A DNA stretch of 64,000 bases from Microbacterium proteolyticum (GCF_030818075.1 NZ_JAUSZZ010000001.1:372001-436000); one strand, 5' to 3'; shown: positions 23,855 to 33,064, counted from the first letter of the stretch. Made by a program: numbers and translations. Notes: generated from the sequence alone by a model not told the origin.

Positions 23855-24846
23855 GCGGCGAGACCGTGCGCTTCGGGCGCACCGAGTTGCCGCCGAAACA
23901 GGTCGAGGCCCTGCGCCGGGCTGTGCACCTGGAGTGGGTCACGATCGGCCTGCTTGTGATCACCGCGACGCTCGTGTTCATCGTGCTCGGCAGCTCGCAG
24001 GCCATGAAGGCGGCCTGGTCGGAAGATCTGCTGTCGTTCATCCCGCCGATCGCGTTCCTCATCGCCGTGCGACTCGCGCGGCGTCCGCCGACGAAACAGC
24101 ATCCCTACGGCTTCCACCGCTCTGTCGCGGTCGGCCACCTCGTCGCCGCGGTCGCCCTCACCGGCATGGGCACGTTCCTTCTCGTGGACTCCGCGATCAA
24201 CCTCCTCCGCGGCGAGCACCCGACGATCGGCACGGTCAATCTCTTCGGCGTCACGATCTGGCTGGGCTGGCTCATGATCGCGGTGATGGCCGTCACCGGC
24301 ATCCCTCCCGTGATCCTCGGTCGCCTCAAGCTCGGTGTCGCGCGCGAACTGCACAACAAGGTGCTCTACGCCGACGCCGACATGAACAAGGCCGACTGGC
24401 AGACCTCGCTCGGCACGATCGTCGGTGTGCTCGGCATCGGAGTGGGCCTGTGGTGGATGGATGCCGCGGCCGCCATCTTCATCTCAGGCAGCATCCTGCA
24501 CGACGGCGTCAGCAACCTGCGCGCGGCGGTCGTCGACCTGATGGATGCCCGTGCGACCACCTTCGACGACAACCATCCGCACCCGCTCGCGGGCCGCGTC
24601 GACCAGTACCTCGCGGGGCTGCCCTGGGTCGCCCGGGCCGGCAGCCGCGTGCGCGACGAGGGCCACGTCTTCCACATCGAGGCATTCGTCGTCCCGCGTC
24701 GCAGAAAGGTGGCGCTCGCCGACATCGAGCGGGCACGTCAGGGCTGCGTGGCCCTGGACTGGAAGGTGCAGGACGTCGTCATCGTGCCCGTTCCCCGCTT
24801 GCCCGACGTCGTCGACGCGGTCACTCCCCCAGGATCAGACGCCTGA
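23851..24846 (+). CDS. Cation diffusion facilitator (CDF) transporter
   Basis: 331 residues with about six helices; conserved HPYGFHRS between helices 2 and 3, and ADADMNKADWQTSLG in helix 5 with the D-x3-D metal-site pattern of CDF exporters; a cytoplasmic C-terminal domain follows (GHVFHIEAFVVP). Likely exports divalent metal in exchange for protons. GTG 23851 is coupled to the lipoprotein. The 3' end overlaps the convergent topoisomerase gene by 26 bp. Confidence 0.87.
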   Translation: MSGETVRFGRTELPPKQVEALRRAVHLEWVTIGLLVITATLVFIVLGSSQAMKAAWSEDLLSFIPPIAFLIAVRLARRPPTKQHPYGFHRSVAVGHLVAAVALTGMGTFLLVDSAINLLRGEHPTIGTVNLFGVTIWLGWLMIAVMAVTGIPPVILGRLKLGVARELHNKVLYADADMNKADWQTSLGTIVGVLGIGVGLWWMDAAAAIFISGSILHDGVSNLRAAVVDLMDARATTFDDNHPHPLAGRVDQYLAGLPWVARAGSRVRDEGHVFHIEAFVVPRRRKVALADIERARQGCVALDWKVQDVVIVPVPRLPDVVDAVTPPGSDA

Positions 24847-25786
24847 TCGCGGCATCCTTCGATCCGCCGAGGTCCATCGTCCTCCCTCGGCGATACAGCG
24901 AGAACACGCGGGGGTCGATGTAGCTCGACCGCGCGACGGCGGGGGTGTTGCCGAGCGCCTCGGCCGTCGCCCGGACGGCCGCGACCTCCGCCTTCTTCCG
25001 CTCGTTCTTGCCCCCGGTGGTGCCGGCCTTCGCCAGCGACTCGGCGGCGAGGATCGTGCCGCGGAGCGTCCGGAAGTCCTTGGCACTGAAGGGCCCGCCG
25101 GTGAGCGAGCGCACGTACGCGTTGACGTCACCCGTGGTGAGCGGCACGCGCCGACGCCCCTTCCGGTAGCTGAGCAGTGCCGCGCGAGAGCGGCCGAGGG
25201 CGAGCTCTTCGACGATGGATGCCAGCTCCGCATCGCGCACCGACAGCTCGGCGCGTTTGCCGCTCTTCGCCGGGAACGACAGACGGATCAGATCGCCCTC
25301 GACCGTGGCATCCCGTCTCTGCAGGGTGGTCAGCCCGCGACTGCCGTTGGTCACGAAGTAGCGGGCGTTGCCCACGCGCGGCGCGACGAGGTCGAGGAAG
25401 CGGAACGACACCGCCAGCACGCGCTCGCGGTCGGCCTCGGCGCGGCGCAACGACTGCGTCACGCGGGCACGCGCCCGCGGAAGCGCCTCGGCGAGTTGCA
25501 GCGCCCGGGCGAACTTGCCTTTGTCCTGCCGCTTCGCCCAGTCCGCGTGGTACGTGTACTGACGGCGGCCGGCTTCATCGGTGCCGACGGCCTGGATGTG
25601 CGCGTTCGGCTCCTTCGAGATCCACACTTCGCGCCAGGCCGGTGGGATGACGAGCCCCCGCGCGCGCTCCGCCTCACGCTCGGGCACGGCGGCACCGGTG
25701 TGATCGACGAAACGGAATCCCGAGCCCGACCGCACCCGACGGAAGCCGGGGTCCTCGTACGGTCGGACGCGGATGAGGCGGGGCAT
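24821..25786 (-). CDS. DNA topoisomerase IB
   Basis: 321 residues, the length of bacterial/poxvirus-type IB enzymes. Residues 40-100 match the N-terminal DNA-binding part (LVIPPAWREVWI, HIQAVGTDEAGRRQYTYH). The active-site set follows: RFLDLVAPRVGN, FRTLRGT and the nucleophile Y289 in SSYIDP. It relaxes supercoils through a 3'-phosphotyrosine intermediate. It lies 5 nt downstream of the small Rho-N-like gene on the same strand. Confidence 0.93.
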   Translation of the reverse strand: MPRLIRVRPYEDPGFRRVRSGSGFRFVDHTGAAVPEREAERARGLVIPPAWREVWISKEPNAHIQAVGTDEAGRRQYTYHADWAKRQDKGKFARALQLAEALPRARARVTQSLRRAEADRERVLAVSFRFLDLVAPRVGNARYFVTNGSRGLTTLQRRDATVEGDLIRLSFPAKSGKRAELSVRDAELASIVEELALGRSRAALLSYRKGRRRVPLTTGDVNAYVRSLTGGPFSAKDFRTLRGTILAAESLAKAGTTGGKNERKKAEVAAVRATAEALGNTPAVARSSYIDPRVFSLYRRGRTMDLGGSKDAAIRRLILGE

Positions 25787-25791
25787 CGGCG

Positions 25792-26061
25792 TCAGTGGTT
25801 GCGGAGAAGGTCGATCAGCTCCGCCTTCTTCTTGCCCGAGTAGCCGGTGATGCCGAGCTCCTTGGCGCGCTTCTTCAGCTCGTCGACGGTGCGGTCCTCG
25901 TAGTTCTCGGCGTGACCGCCCTTCTCGCCGACCTTGTCGCGACCCTGCGCGGCGGCGGCGTTCGAGATGCGCGCCGCCTTCTCCTTCGAGTCGCCCTGCT
26001 TTCGCAGCTCCTCGTACAGCTCGGGGTCTTTCAGGCTGTTGGATCCTCGTCCCTGGGGCAT
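25792..26061 (-). CDS. Small Rho-N/SAP-like protein
   Basis: 89 residues. The N-terminal part is charged (DPELYEELRKQGDSKEKAARISNAAA), and residues 54-89 form a Rho N-terminal-like helix-extended-helix (YEDRTVDELKKRAKELGITGYSG, then KKKAELIDLLR) that can bind nucleic acid. It is encoded directly upstream of topoisomerase IB with a 5-bp gap, so the two are likely one transcript. The exact role is unknown. Confidence 0.82.
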   Translation of the reverse strand: MPQGRGSNSLKDPELYEELRKQGDSKEKAARISNAAAAQGRDKVGEKGGHAENYEDRTVDELKKRAKELGITGYSGKKKAELIDLLRNH

Positions 26062-26253
26062 GACGTCTCCCTCCGTCGGATTTTCGACGCTACGGGCGGG
26101 AGCAGCTGCGGGTGCGCGGGGTTGACAAGGCGCGGTTACCAGCCGTGCCGCCGCAGCGTCAATCCCGTGGAGGCACGCGTTTCGCCGGTGCGACGGTGAG
26201 CCCGATCACCCGCCGGGGGTCGCTCTTCGGCGGATGCAGAACAAGGAGCTCTC

Positions 26254-26418
26254 GTGAACACCGTCCTGATCATCGTCATCGCCATCGCGATCGTCATCGC
26301 CGTCATCAGCGGTCTGAGCGAGGCGGCGGGCTTCCTGCTCTGGAGTGCCCTCGTTGTCGGCCTCATCGCTCTCGCCGTCCTGCTGTTCCGGGTGTTCAAA
26401 AATCGGGGGCGCGTCTGA
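26254..26418 (+). CDS. Small two-helix membrane protein
   Basis: 54 residues starting at GTG 26254, with AAGGAG 5 nt upstream: NTVLIIVIAIAIVIAVISG, a short polar turn (LSEAAG), then FLLWSALVVGLIALAVLLF and the basic end RVFKNRGRV. It was found by reading the gap; a strong terminator follows 66 bp after the stop. Of unknown role, but typical of actinobacterial membrane miniproteins. The 192 bp before it (26062-26253) hold nothing else that I recognise. Confidence 0.65.
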   Translation: MNTVLIIVIAIAIVIAVISGLSEAAGFLLWSALVVGLIALAVLLFRVFKNRGRV

Positions 26419-26484
26419 GACCCAGGAGCCGCGGCGTGTTTCGGGGACCCGTCGCCCTCCTCTCCCGGCGGGTTCGCCCCGCCC

Positions 26485-26520
26485 CGGATGCCACGCGCTC
26501 ACGTCAGCGCGTGGCATCCG
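26485..26520 (+). terminator. Intrinsic terminator
   Basis: A perfect 15-bp stem (CGGATGCCACGCGCT / AGCGCGTGGCATCCG) with a CACGTC loop, followed by TGTTT. It ends the small membrane gene. Confidence 0.8.
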
Positions 26521-26613
26521 TGTTTCCGCCCCGAGCGTTCGCCCGTCGCCACGGAAGGTGGGCGACGGCCCAGGTGCGGAACCGCGTGCGAGGGAGCATC
26601 CCCGCTCGCACCC

Positions 26614-26664
26614 TTGACGTAAACGCGATATATCGCGATACTCGGCTCAACGCGATATATCGCG
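26614..26664 (+). promoter_or_regulatory. Promoter with two PadR-type CGCGATATATCGCG operators
   Basis: TTGACG (26614-26619), a 17-bp spacer and GATACT (26637-26642) make a good promoter. A perfect 14-bp palindrome CGCGATATATCGCG fills the spacer (26624-26637), and an identical one lies just downstream (26651-26664). The centres are 27 bp apart. The PadR gene of this operon is the likely binder. Confidence 0.82.
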
Positions 26665-26680
26665 AGTGAGGAGCCCAGTA

Positions 26681-27526
26681 ATGGAGAAGTGGATCATCCA
26701 CCCGGGAGAGACGCGCGTCATCGACCTTGATGCCGTGCGCGAGCTCAAGATCGGCCTGGTCGGCGGCCAGGTCGACGTGATCGCGCACGACGAGACCGAC
26801 ACGCGCATCGAGGTGCACGGGGTCACCGTGAAAGATCTCCGCATCGAGCTGGCCGACGGCCGCCTCGAGATCGACCACCCGCAGCTGCGGTGGGACAACT
26901 TCCTCGAGGTGTTCCGCAACTTCGGCGCGGGCGGCCCCAAGGCCGAGGTCAGTGTCGCGGTCCCCCGCACCGTCGCCCTGACGCTCGGCGTCGTCAGTGC
27001 GAGCGCGCTGGTCTCGGGCCTGCGCAGCGGCGCGCGCCTCAACACCGTCTCGGGCGACATCATGGTCGACGGCCTGGTCGGCGACGTCGACCTGAACGCC
27101 GTCTCGGGCGACGTGCAGGTGCGCGAGCTTGATGGAGGCCTCAGCGCCAACAGCGTGTCGGGTGATGTCGCCGCGACCGGTCGCATCACGAAAGCCTCGA
27201 TCGACACCGTCTCGGGCGCAATGCTCGTCGACTCCACCGGACCGACGCAGTCCATCTCGCTCAACTCCGTCAGCGGCACGGCGACCGTGCGGCTGGACCG
27301 CTCGCTTCCCGCCAACTACGTCTCGCGCTCGGTGAGCGGCCGCGTGCAGATCGACGGCCAGGTGCGCTCCGGCAAGGGGCCCACCAGCTTCACCGGGTCG
27401 ACCGGCGCCCTCGCCGGGTCGTTCGTCGACGTGCGCGCCAACACCGTCTCGGGCGAGATCACGGTGCTGCGCCGGGGAATCTCGGGCCTGCGTCCCGAGG
27501 AGCTCGCCGGAGAGGAGGAGTGGTGA
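26681..27526 (+). CDS. DUF4097-family beta-helix protein
   Basis: 281 residues without signal or membrane segment. From about residue 105 the chain consists of 15-20 residue beta-helix rungs marked by VSG(D/A/T): LNTVSGDIMV, LNAVSGDVQV, ANSVSGDVAA, IDTVSGAMLV, LNSVSGTATV, NTVSGEITV. Members of this family (LiaG-like) are often co-encoded with envelope-stress regulators. ATG 26681 is 16 bp after the second operator. The stop overlaps the PadR start (TGATG), so it is made with its regulator. Confidence 0.8.
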   Translation: MEKWIIHPGETRVIDLDAVRELKIGLVGGQVDVIAHDETDTRIEVHGVTVKDLRIELADGRLEIDHPQLRWDNFLEVFRNFGAGGPKAEVSVAVPRTVALTLGVVSASALVSGLRSGARLNTVSGDIMVDGLVGDVDLNAVSGDVQVRELDGGLSANSVSGDVAATGRITKASIDTVSGAMLVDSTGPTQSISLNSVSGTATVRLDRSLPANYVSRSVSGRVQIDGQVRSGKGPTSFTGSTGALAGSFVDVRANTVSGEITVLRRGISGLRPEELAGEEEW

Positions 27527-28131
27527 TGAGCCCCGTCTTCTCGCACGGCGACCTGCGCCTGTACATCCTGAGCCTGCTCGACGAGGCGCCGCGCCACGGC
27601 TACGACCTCATGCAGGCGCTCACCGAGCGCACGGGCGGCACCTACTCGCCCTCCGCCGGCACCATCTACCCCCGTCTGTCCAAGCTCGAGGAGGAAGGCC
27701 TGGTCACCAAGACCGTCGACGGACGCAAGACCGTCTACGAGATCACGGATGCCGGCCGAGCCGAGGTCGCAGACCGCACCGGAGACCTGGAGGGCATCCA
27801 GGCGGGCCTGGCCGACAGTGTCCGCCTCATCGCCGACGAGGTACGGGGGAGCGTTCGGGATGCCATGCGGAGCCTGCGCGCCGACCTCGCCGCCGCGTCT
27901 CGCGAGGAACGGGAGCAGGCTCAGGCCGCGCAGGCCGACGACCCCCGGGCGCGCAGCCGCGAGCAGCTGTCGCGCGCGGACGCGGCCATCACTGAGTTCC
28001 GGGGTCGCGTGCGCTCGGAGCTGCGGTCGCACGTCGCCCGCGGCGGCGAGCTCACGGCATCCGGAGTCGATGAGATCGAAGCGGCGTTGCGACAGGCCTC
28101 CGAGGCCGTCGCCCACGCGATGCGCGGGTGA
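27526..28131 (+). CDS. PadR-family regulator
   Basis: 201 residues. The N-terminal winged helix (LRLYILSLLDEAPRHGYDLMQAL; YSPSAGTIYPRLSKLEEEGLV) is followed by a long helical dimerisation tail of the Vir/AphA kind, up to residue 201. ATG 27526 overlaps the upstream stop, with GGAGAGGAGGAG as the ribosome site. It probably represses its own operon through the paired CGCGATATATCGCG sites. The ligand is unknown; relatives respond to phenolics, antibiotics or cell-wall stress. Confidence 0.88.
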   Translation: MSPVFSHGDLRLYILSLLDEAPRHGYDLMQALTERTGGTYSPSAGTIYPRLSKLEEEGLVTKTVDGRKTVYEITDAGRAEVADRTGDLEGIQAGLADSVRLIADEVRGSVRDAMRSLRADLAAASREEREQAQAAQADDPRARSREQLSRADAAITEFRGRVRSELRSHVARGGELTASGVDEIEAALRQASEAVAHAMRG

Positions 28132-28134
28132 GCG

Positions 28135-28644
28135 TCACTCCCACGGCAGCTGATCGTCGGCGCCGACCGGGTCGCCCTGCGGGACGACGAGCACCGGTCG
28201 GCGCTGGCGGTGGCTGAGCCGGGCGGCGACCGATCCGGTGAGGAATTCGCGCAGTGACTCCCCGAGGCCCCGTCTGCGTGTCCCCACCACCAGCACCGAG
28301 GCACCCACGGCATCGGCGAGGCGGATGAGCGCGAGCGCCGGATCGCCGATCTCCTGCCGGACGCTCCACGTCACCGTCTCGTCGGCGAGCGTCTTCTCCG
28401 CGGACCGCCGCACGTCGTCGAGCGCCGCCTTGGCCGCGGCCCCCGCGACGTCGAGCGTCGATGAGTGCACGTAACCGTCGGGGTCTTCGAACGCGACGAA
28501 CCTCGTGGTGTCGACGTGCACGACGATGAGCTCGACATGCGCGAGCGCCGCCTGACGCGCCGCCTCGCGCACCACGCGCGTCGACTGCCCGGGCACGACG
28601 CCGGCGATCACGGGTCCCACCGGGGGACGGGGCTGATCGGTCAT
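28135..28644 (-). CDS. Universal stress protein (UspA family)
   Basis: A 169-residue single Usp domain with the ATP-binding pattern G-x2-G-x9-G-S/T near the end (VGTRRRGLGESLREFLTGSVA). The N-terminal strand-helix is PVIAGVVPGQSTRVVREAAR. Convergent with the PadR gene, 3-bp gap. Likely a nucleotide-binding stress factor. Confidence 0.88.
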   Translation of the reverse strand: MTDQPRPPVGPVIAGVVPGQSTRVVREAARQAALAHVELIVVHVDTTRFVAFEDPDGYVHSSTLDVAGAAAKAALDDVRRSAEKTLADETVTWSVRQEIGDPALALIRLADAVGASVLVVGTRRRGLGESLREFLTGSVAARLSHRQRRPVLVVPQGDPVGADDQLPWE

Positions 28645-28807
28645 GGAAACTCCTCTCAGGCGCCCGCCGACGCGGGCGGAGGCCGCACGACGGCGGAGCC
28701 GGAATGCGCCGTGATATCCTGGGTGTTACTCTTACCGGCTCGGTCCGGAACCGCAATACGCAGGGCCCACAGCGCGGCCCTCGACGTCGATCGTGAGGGG
28801 GTCTCGC

Positions 28808-28990
28808 ATGGGGCGTGGCCGTCAGAAGGCGAAGAACACCAAGATCGCCCGTGAGCTGAAGTACGACACCTATTCGGTGAACTACTCGGCTCTCGAGCGC
28901 GAATTGGGCGCACCCGAAACGGGTGAAGACGCGTACGTCGACAAGTGGGCCGACCAGTACAGCGACGAATACGAAGACGAAAAGGCCTGA
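28808..28990 (+). CDS. DUF3073 family small protein
   Basis: 60 residues, MGRGRQKAKNTKIARELKY followed by an acidic C-terminus (DQYSDEYEDEK). This compact basic-then-acidic protein is widespread in actinobacteria and of unknown role. ATG 28808 is chosen over the frame start at 28793. A TATCCT/TTACTC promoter-like stretch lies about 80-90 bp upstream. Confidence 0.88.
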   Translation: MGRGRQKAKNTKIARELKYDTYSVNYSALERELGAPETGEDAYVDKWADQYSDEYEDEKA

Positions 28991-29041
28991 GAGCCTCCCC
29001 CGTCGCGAGCCGGTGAGCGCAGCGGCGCGGAAAATACCCGA

Positions 29042-30271
29042 TCAGGTGTCGTCGGCCCACGCGCGCCCGGTTCGGCGCTCCCATGCCTCTTCGATCGTCT
29101 CGTTGCGCGCGACGATGACGGATGCGGGGATGATGCACAGCACCGCCGCACCGATCAGCACCATCCCCGCGGTCCACCCGCCGGTGAGCTCGTGCGTCAG
29201 ACCGATCGACAGCGGCATCAGCGCGGCGATGCCGTAACCGACGCTCTGAACGATCCCGCTGAGAGCGACGGCCGTTTCGTGGGAGCGCGTGCGGAGGCCG
29301 AAGAGCACCAGCACCATCGGGAACATCAGCGGCACCAGCCCGACGAGCACGACCCACAGGGTCGTCGCTGCGGTCGGCGCGAACAGCAGGCCCACGATGC
29401 CGACGACCCCGGCGAGCAGCGCGACCGCGTAGAACGGCGTCGTGCGCCGCAGGCGTCCGACGAGCAGCGGAACGATGAGCGCCACCGGCATGCCCATGAA
29501 CGAGAAGAGCGCGAGCAGGCCGCCCGCCTCGGCGGCATCCACGCCCGCGATGTCGATCAGCATCGGCGGGAGCCAGGCGAAGAGTCCATAGGCCACCGAC
29601 GAGTTGACGGCGAAGGTCGCGACGAGCGCCCAGGTCTGCGGCACGCGCACGACGCGCGACAGCACCGAGGCCCGCGGCTCCTCGACCACGTCGTCGCGTG
29701 CCGCGCGGGCGCGCAGGCTCATCGCGACCCACGGCACGACGGCCGCCACGGCGATCGCCGCCCACACCAGGAAGGACCCGCGCCAGCCGATCGCGTCGGC
29801 CAGGGGAACGGCCACGAGCGGCGGGACGAACGTCGCGATCGCCATGGCGCTCGAATACACGGTGGTCAGCAGACCGATGCGGCCCGGGAAGTACTTCTTC
29901 ACGACGGCAGGGAGCAGCACGTTGGCCACACCGACGGCGGCGAACACTCCCGCCGTCGCCCCCAGCAGACCCACCGCGTCGACCGCGATCGCCCGCAGCA
30001 CGAGCATGACCGCGGCGATCACCGCGGCCGCGAGCACCAGGCGTTCCAAGCCGATGCGGCGCTCGATCGCGGGGGCGAACATCCCCGCGAGCGCGAACGC
30101 CGCCGGAGGCGCCATGCCGATCAGCCCGACCACCGCGGCGGGCACGTCGAAGTCGCGCTGGATCGCCGTCAGCAGCGGCGACAGCGACGCGACGGCGATC
30201 CGAAGAGTCAGTGCGAGCAGGACGACGGCTGTCGCGGCGAGCGCGAACATCCCCGCCCCGCGGCGGGTCAA
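29042..30271 (-). CDS. MFS transporter, CynX/NimT type
   Basis: 409 residues, 12 predicted membrane helices, with the loop 2-3 signature weak (APAIERRIGLERL) as in the cyanate/nitroimidazole transporter group. The substrate is unknown. TTG 30269-30271 overlaps the purF stop and has CAGGAG just upstream; ATG 30250 is an alternative that loses only seven residues. It is the third gene of purM-purF-MFS, so a role with purine intermediates or simple read-through are both possible. Confidence 0.82.
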   Translation of the reverse strand: MTRRGAGMFALAATAVVLLALTLRIAVASLSPLLTAIQRDFDVPAAVVGLIGMAPPAAFALAGMFAPAIERRIGLERLVLAAAVIAAVMLVLRAIAVDAVGLLGATAGVFAAVGVANVLLPAVVKKYFPGRIGLLTTVYSSAMAIATFVPPLVAVPLADAIGWRGSFLVWAAIAVAAVVPWVAMSLRARAARDDVVEEPRASVLSRVVRVPQTWALVATFAVNSSVAYGLFAWLPPMLIDIAGVDAAEAGGLLALFSFMGMPVALIVPLLVGRLRRTTPFYAVALLAGVVGIVGLLFAPTAATTLWVVLVGLVPLMFPMVLVLFGLRTRSHETAVALSGIVQSVGYGIAALMPLSIGLTHELTGGWTAGMVLIGAAVLCIIPASVIVARNETIEEAWERRTGRAWADDT

Positions 30272-31743
30272 GACTCCTGGCTGCCCTCGACCCAGGCGAG
30301 GTACTCCTCCGACACGGTGCCCGTGACGTACCGGCCGTCGAAGCAGCTCATGTCGAGGTCGACCAGGTCGGTACCCTCCATGATGGCCGCCTTGAGATCC
30401 TCGACCTCCTGGTACACCAGGTAGTCGCAGCCCAGCTCTTCGGCGATCTCGGGGATCGTGCGGCCGTGGGCGACGAGCTCGTGACGCGAGGGCATGTTGA
30501 TGCCGTACACGTGGGGGAACCGCACCGGCGGAGCGGCCGAGGCGAACGTCACGCTGAGGGCACCGGCATCCCGAGCCATCTGGATGATCTCGCGGCTGGT
30601 GGTGCCGCGCACGATCGAGTCGTCGACGAGCAGCACGTTCTTACCCTGGAACTCCGTCGACATGGCGTTGAGCTTCTGACGCACGCTCTTTTTGCGCACC
30701 GCCTGGCCCGGCATGATGAACGTGCGGCCGACGTAGCGGTTCTTGTAGAAGCCCTCGCGGTACTCGATGCCGAGCTTGCGCGCCACCTGCATCGCCGCGG
30801 GGCGCGCGGAGTCGGGGATCGGCATGACCACGTCGATCGCGCCGGCGGGGGTGTACTTCGCGACCGTGTCGGCGAGGCGCTCACCCATGCGCAGGCGCGT
30901 CTCGTACACCGAGACGCCGTTCATGACGGAGTCGGGGCGGGCGAGGTACACGTACTCGAACGAGCACGGCGCGAGCGTCGGATTCGTCGCGCACTGCCGC
31001 GCGTGCATCGTGCCGTCGAGGGCGATGAAGACCGCCTCACCGGGCTCGATGTCGCGCACGACCTCGAAGCCGGCGTTCTCGAGCACGAGCGACTCGGACG
31101 CCACGATCCATTCGTCGCGCGGCTCGCCACCGGGCACCTGTGCTGCCGGGCGCTTGCCGAGGATGAGCGGGCGGATGCCGAACGGGTCGCGGAACGCGAG
31201 CAGGCCGTAGCCGGCGATGAGGGCGATGGAGGCGTACGAGCCTTCGACGCGCTCGTGCACGCGCCCGACGGCGCGGAAGACCTGCTCGGGATCGAGGTCG
31301 GGCCCGGCGATCTCGGACTGCAGCTCGGAACCGAGGATGTTCACCAGCAGCTCGGTGTCGCTGCTCGTGTTGAGGTGGCGGCGGTCCTTGCTGAACAGCT
31401 CCTGGGTGAGCTCGCGCGTGTTCGTGAGGTTGCCGTTGTGCACGAGCACGATGCCGTAGGGCGCGTTGACGTAGAAGGGCTGCGCCTCTTCTTCGTTCGA
31501 CGCGGTGCCCTTGGTGGCGTAGCGCACGTGGCCGAGACCGATGTCGCCGAGCAGGGCGCGCATGTCGCGGGTGCGGAAGGCCTCCCGCACCTGGCCGCGG
31601 GCCTTGTGGATGTGGAACACGCCGCTGGACTCGGCCGTGGCCATGCCCGTCGAGTCCTGTCCCCGGTGCTGGAGGAGGAGGAGCGCGTCGTAGATCTCCT
31701 GGTTGACCGGGCCCTGCCCGGCCATGCCGACGATGCCGCACAT
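30268..31743 (-). CDS. purF: Amidophosphoribosyltransferase
   Basis: 491 residues. It transfers glutamine ammonia to PRPP, the first step of purine synthesis. C2 (after Met removal, MCGIVG) is the N-terminal nucleophile of the glutaminase; the PRPP loop is VLLVDDSIVRGTTS. The start is 6 bp downstream of the purM stop. The product is a cytosolic oligomer with feedback control by AMP/GMP in this family. Confidence 0.97.
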   Translation of the reverse strand: MCGIVGMAGQGPVNQEIYDALLLLQHRGQDSTGMATAESSGVFHIHKARGQVREAFRTRDMRALLGDIGLGHVRYATKGTASNEEEAQPFYVNAPYGIVLVHNGNLTNTRELTQELFSKDRRHLNTSSDTELLVNILGSELQSEIAGPDLDPEQVFRAVGRVHERVEGSYASIALIAGYGLLAFRDPFGIRPLILGKRPAAQVPGGEPRDEWIVASESLVLENAGFEVVRDIEPGEAVFIALDGTMHARQCATNPTLAPCSFEYVYLARPDSVMNGVSVYETRLRMGERLADTVAKYTPAGAIDVVMPIPDSARPAAMQVARKLGIEYREGFYKNRYVGRTFIMPGQAVRKKSVRQKLNAMSTEFQGKNVLLVDDSIVRGTTSREIIQMARDAGALSVTFASAAPPVRFPHVYGINMPSRHELVAHGRTIPEIAEELGCDYLVYQEVEDLKAAIMEGTDLVDLDMSCFDGRYVTGTVSEEYLAWVEGSQES

Positions 31744-31749
31744 GGGGTG

Positions 31750-32892
31750 TTACTTCGCTCCGTTCGCCGGCGCACCGGCATCCGCGTACGAGCCGACCAG
31801 GCGCACCGCGCCCCCGTCGACGCCCTTCGCGCCCTGTTCGTACTCGCCCTCGGGCCGCGCGTCGTCGCGGACGACGCCGATCTGCCACGTGGCGATGCCC
31901 TCGGCCGTGAGCGCCGCGATCGCGGCATCCGCGGTCTCGGGTGCGACGACGGCGAGGAAGCCGATGCCGAGGTTCCAGGTGCCCTCGGTCGAGGTCAGCT
32001 CGAGCCCGCCGATGTCGGCCAGCACCCGGAAGACCGGGAGCGGGCTCCACGTCGAGCGATCGACGTCGACCCACGTGTTCTGCGGAAGGACGCGGGCGAG
32101 GTTGGCCGCGATGCCGCCCCCGGTGACGTGGCTGAGCGAATGGATGCCGGAACCCACCGCCGCATCGCCGAGCAGGCGCAGCAGCGGGGAGGTGTAGAGG
32201 CGGGTGGGCTCGAGCAGCGCCTCGCCCCACGTGCCGCCGAGGTCGTCCGAGGCCGCACCGTAGGCGATGCCCGCGCCGGTGATGATGTGGCGCACGAGTG
32301 AGTAACCGTTGGAGTGCAGGCCGCTGGAGGCGAGCGCCAGCACGACGTCGCCGCTCTTCACGCGGTCGGCGCCGAGGACGCGGTCGGCCTCGACGACACC
32401 GGTCGCCGCTCCCGCGACGTCGTAGTCGTCGATGCCGAGCAGGCCCGGGTGCTCGGCGGTCTCGCCGCCGACGAGCGCGGTGCCGGTGGCGGAGCAGCCG
32501 CGCGCGATGCCCGCGACGATGTCGGCGATGCGCGTCGGCACGACCTTGCCGCACGCGATGTAGTCGGTCATGAACAGCGGGCGCGCCCCGACCACGACGA
32601 TGTCGTCGACGACCATGCCGACGAGGTCTTCGCCGATCGTGTCGTGCTTGTCGATGGCCTGCGCGATGGCGACCTTGGTGCCGACGCCGTCGGTGCTGGT
32701 CGCGAGCAGCGGCTTGGCGTAGTCGCGCAGCGCGGAGGCGTCGAAGAGGCCGGCGAAGCCGCCCACGCCACCGAGCACCTCGGGGCCGTGCGTGCGGCGC
32801 ACCGCGGACTTCATCAGTTCGACGGCGAGGTCTCCGGCGGCAGTGTCGACGCCGGCAGCGGAATAGGGGTTCTCGTGGGGAGCGGAAGCCAC
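31750..32892 (-). CDS. purM: Phosphoribosylformylglycinamidine cyclo-ligase
   Basis: 380 residues, AIR synthetase, the fifth step of the purine pathway. Conserved segments: YSAAGVDTAAGD, STDGVGTKVAIA, DLVGMVVDDIVVVGARPLF, GGETAEHPG, VTGGGIAANLARVLP. GTG 32890-32892 begins MASAPHENPY and has TGGGGGTG upstream; the longer frame to 33036 has no family similarity. First gene of the purM-purF unit. Confidence 0.96.
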   Translation of the reverse strand: MASAPHENPYSAAGVDTAAGDLAVELMKSAVRRTHGPEVLGGVGGFAGLFDASALRDYAKPLLATSTDGVGTKVAIAQAIDKHDTIGEDLVGMVVDDIVVVGARPLFMTDYIACGKVVPTRIADIVAGIARGCSATGTALVGGETAEHPGLLGIDDYDVAGAATGVVEADRVLGADRVKSGDVVLALASSGLHSNGYSLVRHIITGAGIAYGAASDDLGGTWGEALLEPTRLYTSPLLRLLGDAAVGSGIHSLSHVTGGGIAANLARVLPQNTWVDVDRSTWSPLPVFRVLADIGGLELTSTEGTWNLGIGFLAVVAPETADAAIAALTAEGIATWQIGVVRDDARPEGEYEQGAKGVDGGAVRLVGSYADAGAPANGAK

Positions 32893-33064
32893 ACCCCCAG
32901 GATACCCGGGGTCGGCGCGCGCCCGCGCCGCGCGGCCGGGGAGGCACCACGGGTGAGGAACGGAGGACCGAGGACGAAGGAAGGATCCCGTTGCGCGCAG
33001 CATCGTCTGCTCGCGAACAGCGGCCGGTGTCCGCAAGGCCTATCCCGCAGGGCTCGACGCGTCC

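Noticed and set aside
26062..26253. tRNA or small RNA gene
   Set aside because: No cloverleaf or conserved TPsiC loop was recognised, and no convincing promoter. No tRNA or rRNA gene was seen anywhere in the window.
30211..32301. 696-codon plus-strand frame
   Set aside because: Antisense to purF and purM, whose motifs are complete.
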